Assembly: GCF_029227915.1 (NCBI RefSeq)
Contig: NC_079880.1
Location: 2,792,001-2,856,000 of the forward strand
Direction of reading: 5' to 3'
Source: Hydractinia symbiolongicarpus
Lineage: Eukaryota > Cnidaria > Hydrozoa > Anthoathecata > Hydractiniidae
DNA: 64,000 bases
Shown: in pieces, positions 35,016-47,944 of the stretch
How the letters are laid out: each line of letters opens with the position of its first letter
How positions within the stretch are numbered: position 1 is the stretch's first letter
The notes under the pieces: model-generated
The model's database searches: none
Seen by the model: only the letters and a program-made list of their open reading frames with translations
What the model was told of the DNA's origin: nothing
Made by a program: the position numbers and the translations under genes

Positions 35016-38000
35016 GTTGTAGTGGTGAAAAAATAATTTAAAAAATCGTTCGGAAAATGAGTTTACTCCCTGGGTACTTTCTTTGTATACTTTTGACTAT
35101 ACGGGCCGAGTCCGAGGTTTACGGGAAATGGCGGGTTTTCGTTTGCCGGCGATTAAACTTCTTTTATTCAGCGTCTCATCAAAAATGAAAACATTTCTGA
35201 AAACCACAAGTCTCATGCGTTTTAGTGGTGAAGAAATAATTTAAAAAATCGTTCGGGAAATGAGTTTACTCACAGGGTACTTTCTTTGTATACATTCGAC
35301 TATACGGGCCAAGCCCGGGATTTACGGCAAATGGCGGTTTTTCGTTTGCCGGCGATTAAACTTCTTTTATTCAGCGTCTCATCAAAAATGAAAACATTTT
35401 TAAAAACTACAAGTCTCATGCGTTGTAGTGGTGAAAAAATAATTTAAAAAATCGTTCGAAAAATGAGTTTACTCCCTGGGTAATTTCTTTGTATACTTTT
35501 GACTATACGGGCCGAGTCCGGGGTTTACGGGAAATGGCGGGTTTTCGTTTGCCGGCGTTTAAACTTCTTTTATTCAGCGTCTCATCAAAAATGAAAACAT
35601 TTTTAAAAACTATAAGTCTCATGGGTTTTAGTGGTGAAATAATAATTTAAAAAATCGTTCGGGAAATGAGTTTACATCCCGGGTACTTTCTTTACTATAC
35701 GGGACGAGTCCGGGATTTACGGAAATCGCAGGTTTTCGTTTGCCGGCGATTAAACTTCTTTTATTCAGCGTCTCATCAAAAATGAAAACATTTTTGAAAA
35801 CTACAAGTCTCATGCGTTGTAGTGGTGAAAAAATAATTTAAAAAATCGTTCGGGAAATGAGTTTACTCCATGGGTACTTTCTTTGTATACTTTTGACTAT
35901 ACGGGCCAAGCCCGGGATTTACGGGAAATCGCGGGATTTCGTTTGCCGGCGATTAAACCTCTTTCATTAAGCGTCTCATCAAATATGAAAACATTTTTGA
36001 AAACTACAAGTCTCATGCGTTTTAGTGGTGAAAAAATAATTCAAAAAATCGTTCGGAAAATGAGTTTACTTCCTGGGTACTTTCTTTGTATACTTTGGAC
36101 TATACGGGCAAAGCCCGTGATTTACGGGAAATCGCGGGTTTTCGTTTGCCGGCGATTAAACTTCTTTTATTCAGCGTCTCATCAAAAATGAAAACATTTT
36201 TGAAAACTACAAGTCTCATGCGTTGTAGTGGTGAAAAAATAATTTAAAAAATCGTTCGGAAAATGAGTTTACTCCCTGGGTACTTTCTTTGTATACTTTT
36301 GACTATACGGGCCGAGTCCGAGGTTTACGGGAAATGGCGGGTTTTCGTTTGCCGGCGATTAAACTTCTTTTATTCAGCGTCTCATCAAAAATGAAAACAT
36401 TTCTGAAAACCACAAGTCTCATGCGTTTTAGTGGTGAAGAAATAATTTAAAAAATCGTTCGGGAAATGAGTTTACTCACAGGGTACTTTCTTTGTATACA
36501 TTCGACTATACGGGCCAAGCCCGGGATTTACGGCAAATGGCGGTTTTTCGTTTGCCGGCGATTAAACTTCTTTTATTCAGCGTCTCATCAAAAATGAAAA
36601 CATTTTTAAAAACTACAAGTCTCATGCGTTGTAGTGGTGAAAAAATAATTTAAAAAATCGTTCGAAAAATGAGTTTACTCCCTGGGTAATTTCTTTGTAT
36701 ACTTTTGACTATACGGGCCGAGTCCGGGGTTTACGGGAAATGGCGGGTTTTCGTTTGCCGGCGTTTAAACTTCTTTTATTCAGCGTCTCATCAAAAATGA
36801 AAACATTTTTAAAAACTATAAGTCTCATGGGTTTTAGTGGTGAAATAATAATTTAAAAAATCGTTCGGGAAATGAGTTTACATCCCGGGTACTTTCTTTA
36901 CTATACGGGACGAGTCCGGGATTTACGGAAATCGCAGGTTTTCGTTTGCCGGCGATTAAACTTCTTTTATTCAGCGTCTCATCAAAAATGAAAACATTTT
37001 TGAAAACTACAAGTCTCATGCGTTGTAGTGGTGAAAAAATAATTTAAAAAATCGTTCGGGAAATGAGTTTACTCCATGGGTACTTTCTTTGTATACTTTT
37101 GACTATACGGGCCAAGCCCGGGATTTACGGGAAATCGCGGGATTTCGTTTGCCGGCGATTAAACCTCTTTCATTAAGCGTCTCATCAAATATGAAAACAT
37201 TTTTGAAAACTACAAGTCTCATGCGTTTTAGTGGTGAAAAAATAATTCAAAAAATCGTTCGGAAAATGAGTTTACTTCCTGGGTACTTTCTTTGTATACT
37301 TTGGACTATACGGGCAAAGCCCGTGATTTACGGGAAATCGCGGGTTTTCGTTTGCCGGCGATTAAACTTCTTTTATTCAGCGTCTCATCAAAAATGAAAA
37401 CATTTTTGAAAACTACAAGTCTCATGCGTTTTAGTGGTGAAAAGATAATTTAAAAAATCGTTTTGGAAATGAGTTTACTCACAGGGTACTTTCTTTGTAT
37501 ACATTCGACTATTCGGGCCAAGCCCGGGATTTACGGGAAATCGCGGGTTTTCGTTTGCTGGCGATTAAACCACTTTCATTAAGCGTCTCATCAAAAATGA
37601 AAACATTTCTAAAAACTACAAGTCTCATGCGTTTTAGTGGTGAAGAAATAATTTAAAAAATCGTTCGGGAAATGAGTTTACTCACAGGGTACTTTCTTTG
37701 TATACATTCGACTATACGGGCCAAGCCCGGGATTTACGGGAAATGGCGGTTTTTCGTTTGCCGGCGATTAAACTTCTTTTATTCAGCGTCTCATCAAAAA
37801 TGAAAGACATTTTTAAAAACTACAAGTCTCATGCGTTGTAGTGGTGAAAAAATAATTTAAAAAATCGTTCGAAAAATGAGTTTACTCCCTGGGTAATTTC
37901 TTTGTATACTTTTGACTATACGGACCGAGTCCGGGGTTTACGGGAAATGGCGGGTTTTCGTTTGCCCGCGTTTAAACTTCTTTTATTCAGCGTCTCATCA

Positions 38001-40626
38001 AAAATGAAAACATTTTTAAAAACTATAAGTCTCATGGGTTTTAGTGGTGAAATAATAATTTAAAAAATCGTTCGGGAAATGAGTTTACATCCCGGGTACT
38101 TTCTTTACTATACGGGACGAGTCCGGGATTTACGGAAATCGCAGGTTTTCGTTTGCCGGCGATTAAACTTCTTTTATTCAGCGTCTCATCAAAAATGAAA
38201 ACATTTTTGAAAACTACAAGTCTCATGCGTTTTAGTGGTGAAAAAATAATTTAAAAAATCGTTCGGGAAATGAGTTTACTCCATGGGTACTTTCTTTGTA
38301 TACTTTTGACAATACGGGCCGAGTCCGGGATTTACGGGATATCGCAGGTTTTCGTTTGCCGGCGATTAAACTTCTTTTATTCAGGGTCTCATCAAAAATG
38401 AAAACATTTTTAAAAACTACAAGTCTCATGCGTTTTAGTGGTGAAAAAAAAAAATTAAAAAATCGTTCGGGAAATGAGTTTACTCCCTAGGTACTTTCTT
38501 TGTATACATTCGACTATACGGGCCGAGTCCGGGATTTACGGGAAATCGCGGATTTTCGTTTGAGTGCGAATAAACTTTTTTATTCAGCGTCTCATCAAAA
38601 ATGAAAACATTTTTGGAAACTACAAGTCTCATGCGTTGTAGTGGTGAAAAAATAATTTAAAAATTCGTTCGGGAAATGAGTTTACTCACAGGGTACTTTC
38701 TTTGTATACATTCGACTATACGGGCCGAGTCCGGGATTTACGGGAAATCGCGGATTTTCGTTTGAGTGCGAATAAACTTTTTTATTCAGCGTCTCATCAA
38801 AAATGAAAACATTTTTGAAAACTACAAGTCTCATGCGTTGTAGTGGTGAAAAAATAATTTAAAAAATCGTTCGGAAAATGAGATTACTCCCTGGGTAATT
38901 TCTTTGTATACTTTTGACTATACGGGCCGAGTCCGGGGTTTACGGGAAATGGCGGGTTTCCGTTTGCCGGTGATTAAACTTCTTTTATTCAGCGTCTCAT
39001 CAAAAATGAAAACATTTTTAAAAACTATAAGTCTCATGGGTTTTAGTGGTGAAATAATAATTTAAAAAATCGTTCGGGAAATGAGTTTACATCCCGGGTA
39101 CTTTCTTTACTATACGGGCCGAGTTCGGGATTTACCGAAATCGCAGGTTTTCCTTTGCCGGCGATTAAACTTCTTTTATTCAGCGTCTCATCAAAAATGA
39201 AAACATTTTTAAAAACTACAAGTCTCATGCGTTTTAGTGGTGAAAAACAAAATTAAAAAATCGTTCGGGAAATGAGTTTACTCCCTAGGTACTTTCTTTA
39301 CTATACGGGACGAGTCCGGGATTTACGGAAATCGCAGGTTTTCGTTTGCCGGCGATTAAACTTCTTTTATTCAGCGTCTCATCAAAAATGAAAACATTTT
39401 TGAAAACTACAAGTCTCATGCGTTTTAGTGGTGGAAAAATAATTTAAAAAATCGTTCGGGAAGTGAGTTTACTCCATGGGTACTTTCTTTGTATACTTTT
39501 GACAATACGGGCCGAGTCCGGGATTTACGGGATATCGCAGTTTTTCGTTTGCCGGCGATTAAACTTCTTTTATTCAGGGTCTCATCAAAAATGAAAACAT
39601 TTTTAAAAACTACAAGTCTCATGCGTTTTAGTGGTGAAAAAAAAAATTAAAAAATCGTTCGGGAAATGAGTTTACTCCCTAGGTACTTTCTTTGTATACA
39701 TTCGACTATACGGGCCGAGTCCGGGATTTACGGGAAATCGCGGATTTTCGTTTGAGTGCGAATAAACTTTTTTATTCAGCGTCTCATCAAAAATGAAAAC
39801 ATTTTTGAAAACTACAAGTCTCGTGCGTTGTAGTGGTGAAAAAATAATTTAAAAAATCGTTCGGAAAATGAGTTTACTCCCTGGGTAATTTCTTTGTATA
39901 CTTTTGACTATACGGGCCGAGTCCGGGGTTTACGGGAAATGGCGGGTTTCCGTTTGCCGGTGATTAAACTTCTTTTATTCAGCGTCTCATCAAAAATGAA
40001 AACATTTTTAAAAACTAGAAGTCTCATGGGTTTTAGTGGTGAAATAATAATTTAAAAAATCGTTCGGGAAATGAGTTTACATCCCGGGTACTTTCTTTAC
40101 TATACGGGCCGAGTTCGGGATTTACGGAAATCGCAGGTTTTCGTTTGCCGGCGATTAAACTTCTTTTATTCAGCGTCTCATTAAAAATGAAAACATTTTT
40201 AAAAACTACAAGTCTCATGCGTTTTAGTGGTGAAAAACAAAATTAAAAAATCGTTCGGGAAATGAGTTTACTCCCTAGGTACTTTCTTTGTATACATTCG
40301 ACTATACGGGCCAAGCCCGGGATTTACAGGAAATCGCGGGATTTCGTTTGCCGGCGATTAAACCTCTTTCATTAAGCGTCTCATCAAATATGAAAACATT
40401 TTTGAAAACTACAAGTCTCATGCGTTTTAGTGGTGAAAAAATAATTTAAAAAATCGTTCGGAAAATGAGTTTACTTCCTGGGTACTTTCTTTGTATACTT
40501 TGGACTATACGGGCCGAGTCCGGGATTTACGGGAAATCGCGGATTTTCGTTTGAGTGCGAATAAACTTCTTTTATTCAGCGTCTCATCAAAAATGAAAAC
40601 ATTTTTGAAAACTACAAGTCTCATGC
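33685..40626 (+). repeat. ~7-kb tandem duplication, copy 1
   Basis: It is matched by 40,692-47,631 at an offset of 7,007 bp, falling to 7,005 after two one-base A-run changes near 38,445 and 38,645. Pairs are 34,422 to 41,429, 35,883 to 42,890, 37,089 to 44,096, 38,041 to 45,048 and 39,425 to 46,430. Private variants occur in both copies: TGAAAGACATTTTT (37,801; 44,808), CGGACCGAGTCC, TTTGCCCGCGTTTAAAC and TTTGGAAACTAC. About 34-35 monomers make up a copy. Confidence 0.9.
34960..37430 (+). repeat. 1,206-bp tandem duplication inside 7-kb copy 1
   Basis: Copy 1 is about 34,960-36,165 and copy 2 about 36,166-37,430. TCCGAGGTTTACGG occurs at 35,111 and 36,317, and frames at 35,628 and 35,883 recur at 36,834 and 37,089, all 1,206 bp apart. 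The same pair is found 7,007 bp further on (42,635 to 43,841; 42,890 to 44,096), so this duplication preceded the 7-kb one. Confidence 0.88.
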
Positions 40627-42020
40627 GTTTTAGTGGTGAAAAACAAAATTAAAAAATCGTTCGGGAAATGAGTTTACTCCCTAGGTACTTTCTTTACTAT
40701 ACGGGACGAGTCCGGGATTTACGGAAATCGCAGGTTTTCGTTTGCCGGCGATTAAACTTCTTTTATTCAGCGTCTCATCAAAAATGAAAACATTTTTGAA
40801 AACTACAAGTCTCATGCGTTTTAGTGGTGGAAAAATAATTTAAAAAATCGTTCGGGAAGTGAGTTTACTCCATGGGTACTTTCTTTGTATACTTTTGACA
40901 ATACGGGCCGAGTCCGGGATTTACGGGATATCGCAGTTTTTCGTTTGCCGGCGATTAAACTTCTTTTATTCAGGGTCTCATCAAAAATGAAAACATTTTT
41001 AAAAACTACAAGTCTCATGCGTTTTAGTGGTGAAAAAAAAAATTAAAAAATCGTTCGGGAAATGAGTTTACTCCCTAGGTACTTTCTTTGTATACATTCG
41101 ACTATACGGGCCGAGTCCGGGATTTACGGGAAATCGCGGATTTTCGTTTGAGTGCGAATAAACTTTTTTATTCAGCGTCTCATCAAAAATGAAAACATTT
41201 TTGAAAACTACAAGTCTCGTGCGTTGTAGTGGTGAAAAAATAATTTAAAAAATCGTTCGGAAAATGAGTTTACTCCCTGGGTAATTTCTTTGTATACTTT
41301 TGACTATACGGGCCGAGTCCGGGGTTTACGGGAAATGGCGGGTTTCCGTTTGCCGGTGATTAAACTTCTTTTATTCAGCGTCTCATCAAAAATGAAAACA
41401 TTTTTAAAAACTAGAAGTCTCATGGGTTTTAGTGGTGAAATAATAATTTAAAAAATCGTTCGGGAAATGAGTTTACATCCCGGGTACTTTCTTTACTATA
41501 CGGGCCGAGTTCGGGATTTACGGAAATCGCAGGTTTTCGTTTGCCGGCGATTAAACTTCTTTTATTCAGCGTCTCATTAAAAATGAAAACATTTTTAAAA
41601 ACTACAAGTCTCATGCGTTTTAGTGGTGAAAAACAAAATTAAAAAATCGTTCGGGAAATGAGTTTACTCCCTAGGTACTTTCTTTGTATACATTCGACTA
41701 TACGGGCCAAGCCCGGGATTTACAGGAAATCGCGGGATTTCGTTTGCCGGCGATTAAACCTCTTTCATTAAGCGTCTCATCAAATATGAAAACATTTTTG
41801 AAAACTACAAGTCTCATGCGTTTTAGTGGTGAAAAAATAATTTAAAAAATCGTTCGGAAAATGAGTTTACTTCCTGGGTACTTTCTTTGTATACTTTGGA
41901 CTATACGGGCCGAGTCCGGGATTTACGGGAAATCGCGGATTTTCGTTTGAGTGCGAATAAACTTCTTTTATTCAGCGTCTCATCAAAAATGAAAACATTT
42001 TTGAAAACTACAAGTCTCAT
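39180..42020 (+). repeat. 1,396-bp tandem duplication at the 7-kb junction
   Basis: Copy 1 is about 39,180-40,575 and copy 2 about 40,576-42,020, shown by 39,425 to 40,821 and 40,033 to 41,429. It contains the chimeric junction where an e-type tail (ACTCCCTAGGTACTTTC) meets the c-type deletion end (TTTACTATACGGGACG), at about 39,290 and 40,686. The same chimera is found near 46,295 and 49,290, so the four are copies of one original exchange. Confidence 0.85.
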
Positions 42021-45000
42021 GCGTTGTAGTGGTGAAAAAATAATTTAAAAAATCGTTCGGAAAATGAGTTTACTCCCTGGGTACTTTCTTTGTATACTTT
42101 TGACTATACGGGCCGAGTCCGAGGTTTACGGGAAATGGCGGGTTTTCGTTTGCCGGCGATTAAACTTCTTTTATTCAGCGTCTCATCAAAAATGAAAACA
42201 TTTCTGAAAACCACAAGTCTCATGCGTTTTAGTGGTGAAGAAATAATTTAAAAAATCGTTCGGGAAATGAGTTTACTCACAGGGTACTTTCTTTGTATAC
42301 ATTCGACTATACGGGCCAAGCCCGGGATTTACGGCAAATGGCGGTTTTTCGTTTGCCGGCGATTAAACTTCTTTTATTCAGCGTCTCATCAAAAATGAAA
42401 ACATTTTTAAAAACTACAAGTCTCATGCGTTGTAGTGGTGAAAAAATAATTTAAAAAATCGTTCGAAAAATGAGTTTACTCCCTGGGTAATTTCTTTGTA
42501 TACTTTTGACTATACGGGCCGAGTCCGGGGTTTACGGGAAATGGCGGGTTTTCGTTTGCCGGCGTTTAAACTTCTTTTATTCAGCGTCTCATCAAAAATG
42601 AAAACATTTTTAAAAACTATAAGTCTCATGGGTTTTAGTGGTGAAATAATAATTTAAAAAATCGTTCGGGAAATGAGTTTACATCCCGGGTACTTTCTTT
42701 ACTATACGGGACGAGTCCGGGATTTACGGAAATCGCAGGTTTTCGTTTGCCGGCGATTAAACTTCTTTTATTCAGCGTCTCATCAAAAATGAAAACATTT
42801 TTGAAAACTACAAGTCTCATGCGTTGTAGTGGTGAAAAAATAATTTAAAAAATCGTTCGGGAAATGAGTTTACTCCATGGGTACTTTCTTTGTATACTTT
42901 TGACTATACGGGCCAAGCCCGGGATTTACGGGAAATCGCGGGATTTCGTTTGCCGGCGATTAAACCTCTTTCATTAAGCGTCTCATCAAATATGAAAACA
43001 TTTTTGAAAACTACAAGTCTCATGCGTTTTAGTGGTGAAAAAATAATTCAAAAAATCGTTCGGAAAATGAGTTTACTTCCTGGGTACTTTCTTTGTATAC
43101 TTTGGACTATACGGGCAAAGCCCGTGATTTACGGGAAATCGCGGGTTTTCGTTTGCCGGCGATTAAACTTCTTTTATTCAGCGTCTCATCAAAAATGAAA
43201 ACATTTTTGAAAACTACAAGTCTCATGCGTTGTAGTGGTGAAAAAATAATTTAAAAAATCGTTCGGAAAATGAGTTTACTCCCTGGGTACTTTCTTTGTA
43301 TACTTTTGACTATACGGGCCGAGTCCGAGGTTTACGGGAAATGGCGGGTTTTCGTTTGCCGGCGATTAAACTTCTTTTATTCAGCGTCTCATCAAAAATG
43401 AAAACATTTCTGAAAACCACAAGTCTCATGCGTTTTAGTGGTGAAGAAATAATTTAAAAAATCGTTCGGGAAATGAGTTTACTCACAGGGTACTTTCTTT
43501 GTATACATTCGACTATACGGGCCAAGCCCGGGATTTACGGCAAATGGCGGTTTTTCGTTTGCCGGCGATTAAACTTCTTTTATTCAGCGTCTCATCAAAA
43601 ATGAAAACATTTTTAAAAACTACAAGTCTCATGCGTTGTAGTGGTGAAAAAATAATTTAAAAAATCGTTCGAAAAATGAGTTTACTCCCTGGGTAATTTC
43701 TTTGTATACTTTTGACTATACGGGCCGAGTCCGGGGTTTACGGGAAATGGCGGGTTTTCGTTTGCCGGCGTTTAAACTTCTTTTATTCAGCGTCTCATCA
43801 AAAATGAAAACATTTTTAAAAACTATAAGTCTCATGGGTTTTAGTGGTGAAATAATAATTTAAAAAATCGTTCGGGAAATGAGTTTACATCCCGGGTACT
43901 TTCTTTACTATACGGGACGAGTCCGGGATTTACGGAAATCGCAGGTTTTCGTTTGCCGGCGATTAAACTTCTTTTATTCAGCGTCTCATCAAAAATGAAA
44001 ACATTTTTAAAAACTACAAGTCTCATGCGTTGTAGTGGTGAAAAAATAATTTAAAAAATCGTTCGGGAAATGAGTTTACTCCATGGGTACTTTCTTTGTA
44101 TACTTTTGACTATACGGGCCAAGCCCGGGATTTACGGGAAATCGCGGGATTTCGTTTGCCGGCGATTAAACCTCTTTCATTAAGCGTCTCATCAAATATG
44201 AAAACATTTTTGAAAACTACAAGTCTCATGCGTTTTAGTGGTGAAAAAATAATTCAAAAAATCGTTCGGAAAATAAGTTTACTTCCTGGGTACTTTCTTT
44301 GTATACTTTGGACTATACGGGCAAAGCCCGTGATTTACGGGAAATCGCGGGTTTTCGTTTGCCGGCGATTAAACTTCTTTTATTCAGCGTCTCATCAAAA
44401 ATGAAAACATTTTTGAAAACTACAAGTCTCATGCGTTTTAGTGGTGAAAAGATAATTTAAAAAATCGTTTTGGAAATGAGTTTACTCCCTAGGTACTTTC
44501 TTTGTATACATTCGACTATTCGGGCCAAGCCCGGGATTTACGGGAAATCGCGGGTTTTCGTTTGCTGGCGATTAAACCACTTTCATTAAGCGTCTCATCA
44601 AAAATGAAAACATTTCTAAAAACTACAAGTCTCATGCGTTTTAGTGGTGAAGAAATAATTTAAAAAATCGTTCGGGAAATGAGTTTACTCACAGGGTACT
44701 TTCTTTGTATACATTCGACTATACGGGCCAAGCCCGGGATTTACGGGAAATGGCGGTTTTTCGTTTGCCGGCGATTAAACTTCTTTTATTCAGCGTCTCA
44801 TCAAAAATGAAAGACATTTTTAAAAACTACAAGTCTCATGCGTTGTAGTGGTGAAAAAATAATTTAAAAAATCGTTCGAAAAATGAGTTTACTCCCTGGG
44901 TAATTTCTTTGTATACTTTTGACTATACGGACCGAGTCCGGGGTTTACGGGAAATGGCGGGTTTTCGTTTGCCCGCGTTTAAACTTCTTTTATTCAGCGT

Positions 45001-47631
45001 CTCATCAAAAATGAAAACATTTTTAAAAACTATAAGTCTCATGGGTTTTAGTGGTGAAATAATAATTTAAAAAATCGTTCGGGAAATGAGTTTACATCCC
45101 GGGTACTTTCTTTACTATACGGGACGAGTCCGGGATTTACGGAAATCGCAGGTTTTCGTTTGCCGGCGATTAAACTTCTTTTATTCAGCGTCTCATCAAA
45201 AATGAAAACATTTTTGAAAACTACAAGTCTCATGCGTTTTAGTGGTGAAAAAATAATTTAAAAAATCGTTCGGGAAATGAGTTTACTCCATGGGTACTTT
45301 CTTTGTATACTTTTGACAATACGGGCCGAGTCCGGGATTTACGGGATATCGCAGGTTTTCGTTTGCCGGCGATTAAACTTCTTTTATTCAGGGTCTCATC
45401 AAAAATGAAAACATTTTTAAAAACTACAAGTCTCATGCGTTTTAGTGGTGAAAAAAAAAATTAAAAAATCGTTCGGGAAATGAGTTTACTCCCTAGGTAC
45501 TTTCTTTGTATACATTCGACTATACGGGCCGAGTCCGGGATTTACGGGAAATCGCGGATTTTCGTTTGAGTGCGAATAAACTTTTTTATTCAGCGTCTCA
45601 TCAAAAATGAAAACATTTTTGGAAACTACAAGTCTCATGCGTTGTAGTGGTGAAAAATAATTTAAAAATTCGTTCGGGAAATGAGTTTACTCACAGGGTA
45701 CTTTCTTTGTATACATTCGACTATACGGGCCGAGTCCGGGATTTACGGGAAATCGCGGATTTTCGTTTGAGTGCGAATAAACTTTTTTATTCAGCGTCTC
45801 ATCAAAAATGAAAACATTTTTGAAAACTACAAGTCTCATGCGTTGTAGTGGTGAAAAAATAATTTAAAAAATCGTTCGGAAAATGAGATTACTCCCTGGG
45901 TAATTTCTTTGTATACTTTTGACTATACGGGCCGAGTCCGGGGTTTACGGGAAATGGCGGGTTTCCGTTTGCCGGTGATTAAACTTCTTTTATTCAGCGT
46001 CTCATCAAAAATGAAAACATTTTTAAAAACTATAAGTCTCATGGGTTTTAGTGGTGAAATAATAATTTAAAAAATCGTTCGGGAAATGAGTTTACATCCC
46101 GGGTACTTTCTTTACTATACGGGCCGAGTTCGGGATTTACCGAAATCGCAGGTTTTCCTTTGCCGGCGATTAAACTTCTTTTATTCAGCGTCTCATCAAA
46201 AATGAAAACATTTTTAAAAACTACAAGTCTCATGCGTTTTAGTGGTGAAAAACAAAATTAAAAAATCGTTCGGGAAATGAGTTTACTCCCTAGGTACTTT
46301 CTTTACTATACGGGACGAGTCCGGGATTTACGGAAATCGCAGGTTTTCGTTTGCCGGCGATTAAACTTCTTTTATTCAGCGTCTCATCAAAAATGAAAAC
46401 ATTTTTGAAAACTACAAGTCTCATGCGTTTTAGTGGTGGAAAAATAATTTAAAAAATCGTTCGGGAAGTGAGTTTACTCCATGGGTACTTTCTTTGTATA
46501 CTTTTGACAATACGGGCCGAGTCCGGGATTTACGGGATATCGCAGTTTTTCGTTTGCCGGCGATTAAACTTCTTTTATTCAGGGTCTCATCAAAAATGAA
46601 AACATTTTTAAAAACTACAAGTCTCATGCGTTTTAGTGGTGAAAAAAAAAATTAAAAAATCGTTCGGGAAATGAGTTTACTCCCTAGGTACTTTCTTTGT
46701 ATACATTCGACTATACGGGCCGAGTCCGGGATTTACGGGAAATCGCGGATTTTCGTTTGAGTGCGAATAAACTTTTTTATTCAGCGTCTCATCAAAAATG
46801 AAAACATTTTTGAAAACTACAAGTCTCGTGCGTTGTAGTGGTGAAAAAATAATTTAAAAAATCGTTCGGAAAATGAGTTTACTCCCTGGGTAATTTCTTT
46901 GTATACTTTTGACTATACGGGCCGAGTCCAAGGTTTACGGGAAATGGCGGGTTTCCGTTTGCCGGTGATTAAACTTCTTTTATTCAGCGTCTCATCAAAA
47001 ATGAAAACATTTTTAAAAACTATAAGTCTCATGGGTTTTAGTGGTGAAATAATAATTTAAAAAATCGTTCGGGAAATGAATTTACATCCCGGGTACTTTC
47101 TTTACTATACGGGCCGAGTTCGGGATTTACGGAAATCGCAGGTTTTCGTTTGCCGGCGATTAAACTTCTTTTATTCAGCGTCTCATCAAAAATGAAAACA
47201 TTTTTAAAAACTACAAGTCTCATGCGTTTTAGTGGTGAAAAACAAAATTAAAAAATCGTTCGGGAAATGAGTTTACTCCCTAGGTACTTTCTTTGTATAC
47301 ATTCGACTATACGGGCCAAGCCCGGGATTTACGGGAAATCGCGGGATTTCGTTTGCCGGCGATTAAACCTCTTTCATTAAGCGTCTCATCAAATATGAAA
47401 ACATTTTTGAAAACTACAAGTCTCATGCGTTTTAGTGGTGAAAAAATAATTTAAAAAATCGTTCGGAAAATGAGTTTACTTCCTGGGTACTTTCTTTGTA
47501 TACTTTGGACGATACGGGCCGAGTCCGGGATTTACGGGAAATCGCGGATTTTCGTTTGAGTGCGAATAAACTTCTTTTATTCAGCGTCTCATCAAAAATG
47601 AAAACATTTTTGAAAACTACAAGTCTCATGC
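40692..47631 (+). repeat. ~7-kb tandem duplication, copy 2
   Basis: This is the second copy of 33,685-40,626. Differences noticed by eye are few: the two A-run changes, A for G in AAATAAGTTTACTTCC near 44,275, A for G near 44,010, and a three-base change near 44,491 where ACTCACAGGG became ACTCCCTAGG. The low divergence suggests a recent duplication; I did not compute percent identity. Confidence 0.88.
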
Positions 47632-47944
47632 GTTGTAGTGGTGAAAAAATAATTTAAAAAATCGTTCGGAAAATGAGTTTACTCCCTGGGTACTTTCATT
47701 GTATACATTTGACTATACGGGCCGAGTTCGGGATTTACGGAAATCGCAGGTTTTCGTTTGCCGGCGATTAAACTTCTTTTATTCAGCGTCTCATCAAAAA
47801 TGAAAACATTTCTGAAAACTACAAGTCTCATGCGTTTTAGTGGTGAAGAAATAATTTAAAAAATCGTTCGGGAAATGAGTTTACTCACAGGGTACTTTCT
47901 TTGTATACATTCGACTATACGGGCCAAGCCCGGGATTTACGGGA
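44953..47944 (+). repeat. ~2,990-bp duplication, copy 1
   Basis: Pairs are 45,048 to 48,040 and 45,239 to 48,231 (2,992 bp), then 46,048 to 49,041 and 46,430 to 49,423 (2,993 bp), then 47,038 to 49,828 and 47,432 to 50,222 (2,790 bp). The last step is one monomer lost in copy 2 near 49,805. The right edge near 47,945 is a chimera of CCAAGCCCGGGATTT with the TGGCGGG... GGCGTTTAAAC monomer. Confidence 0.85.
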
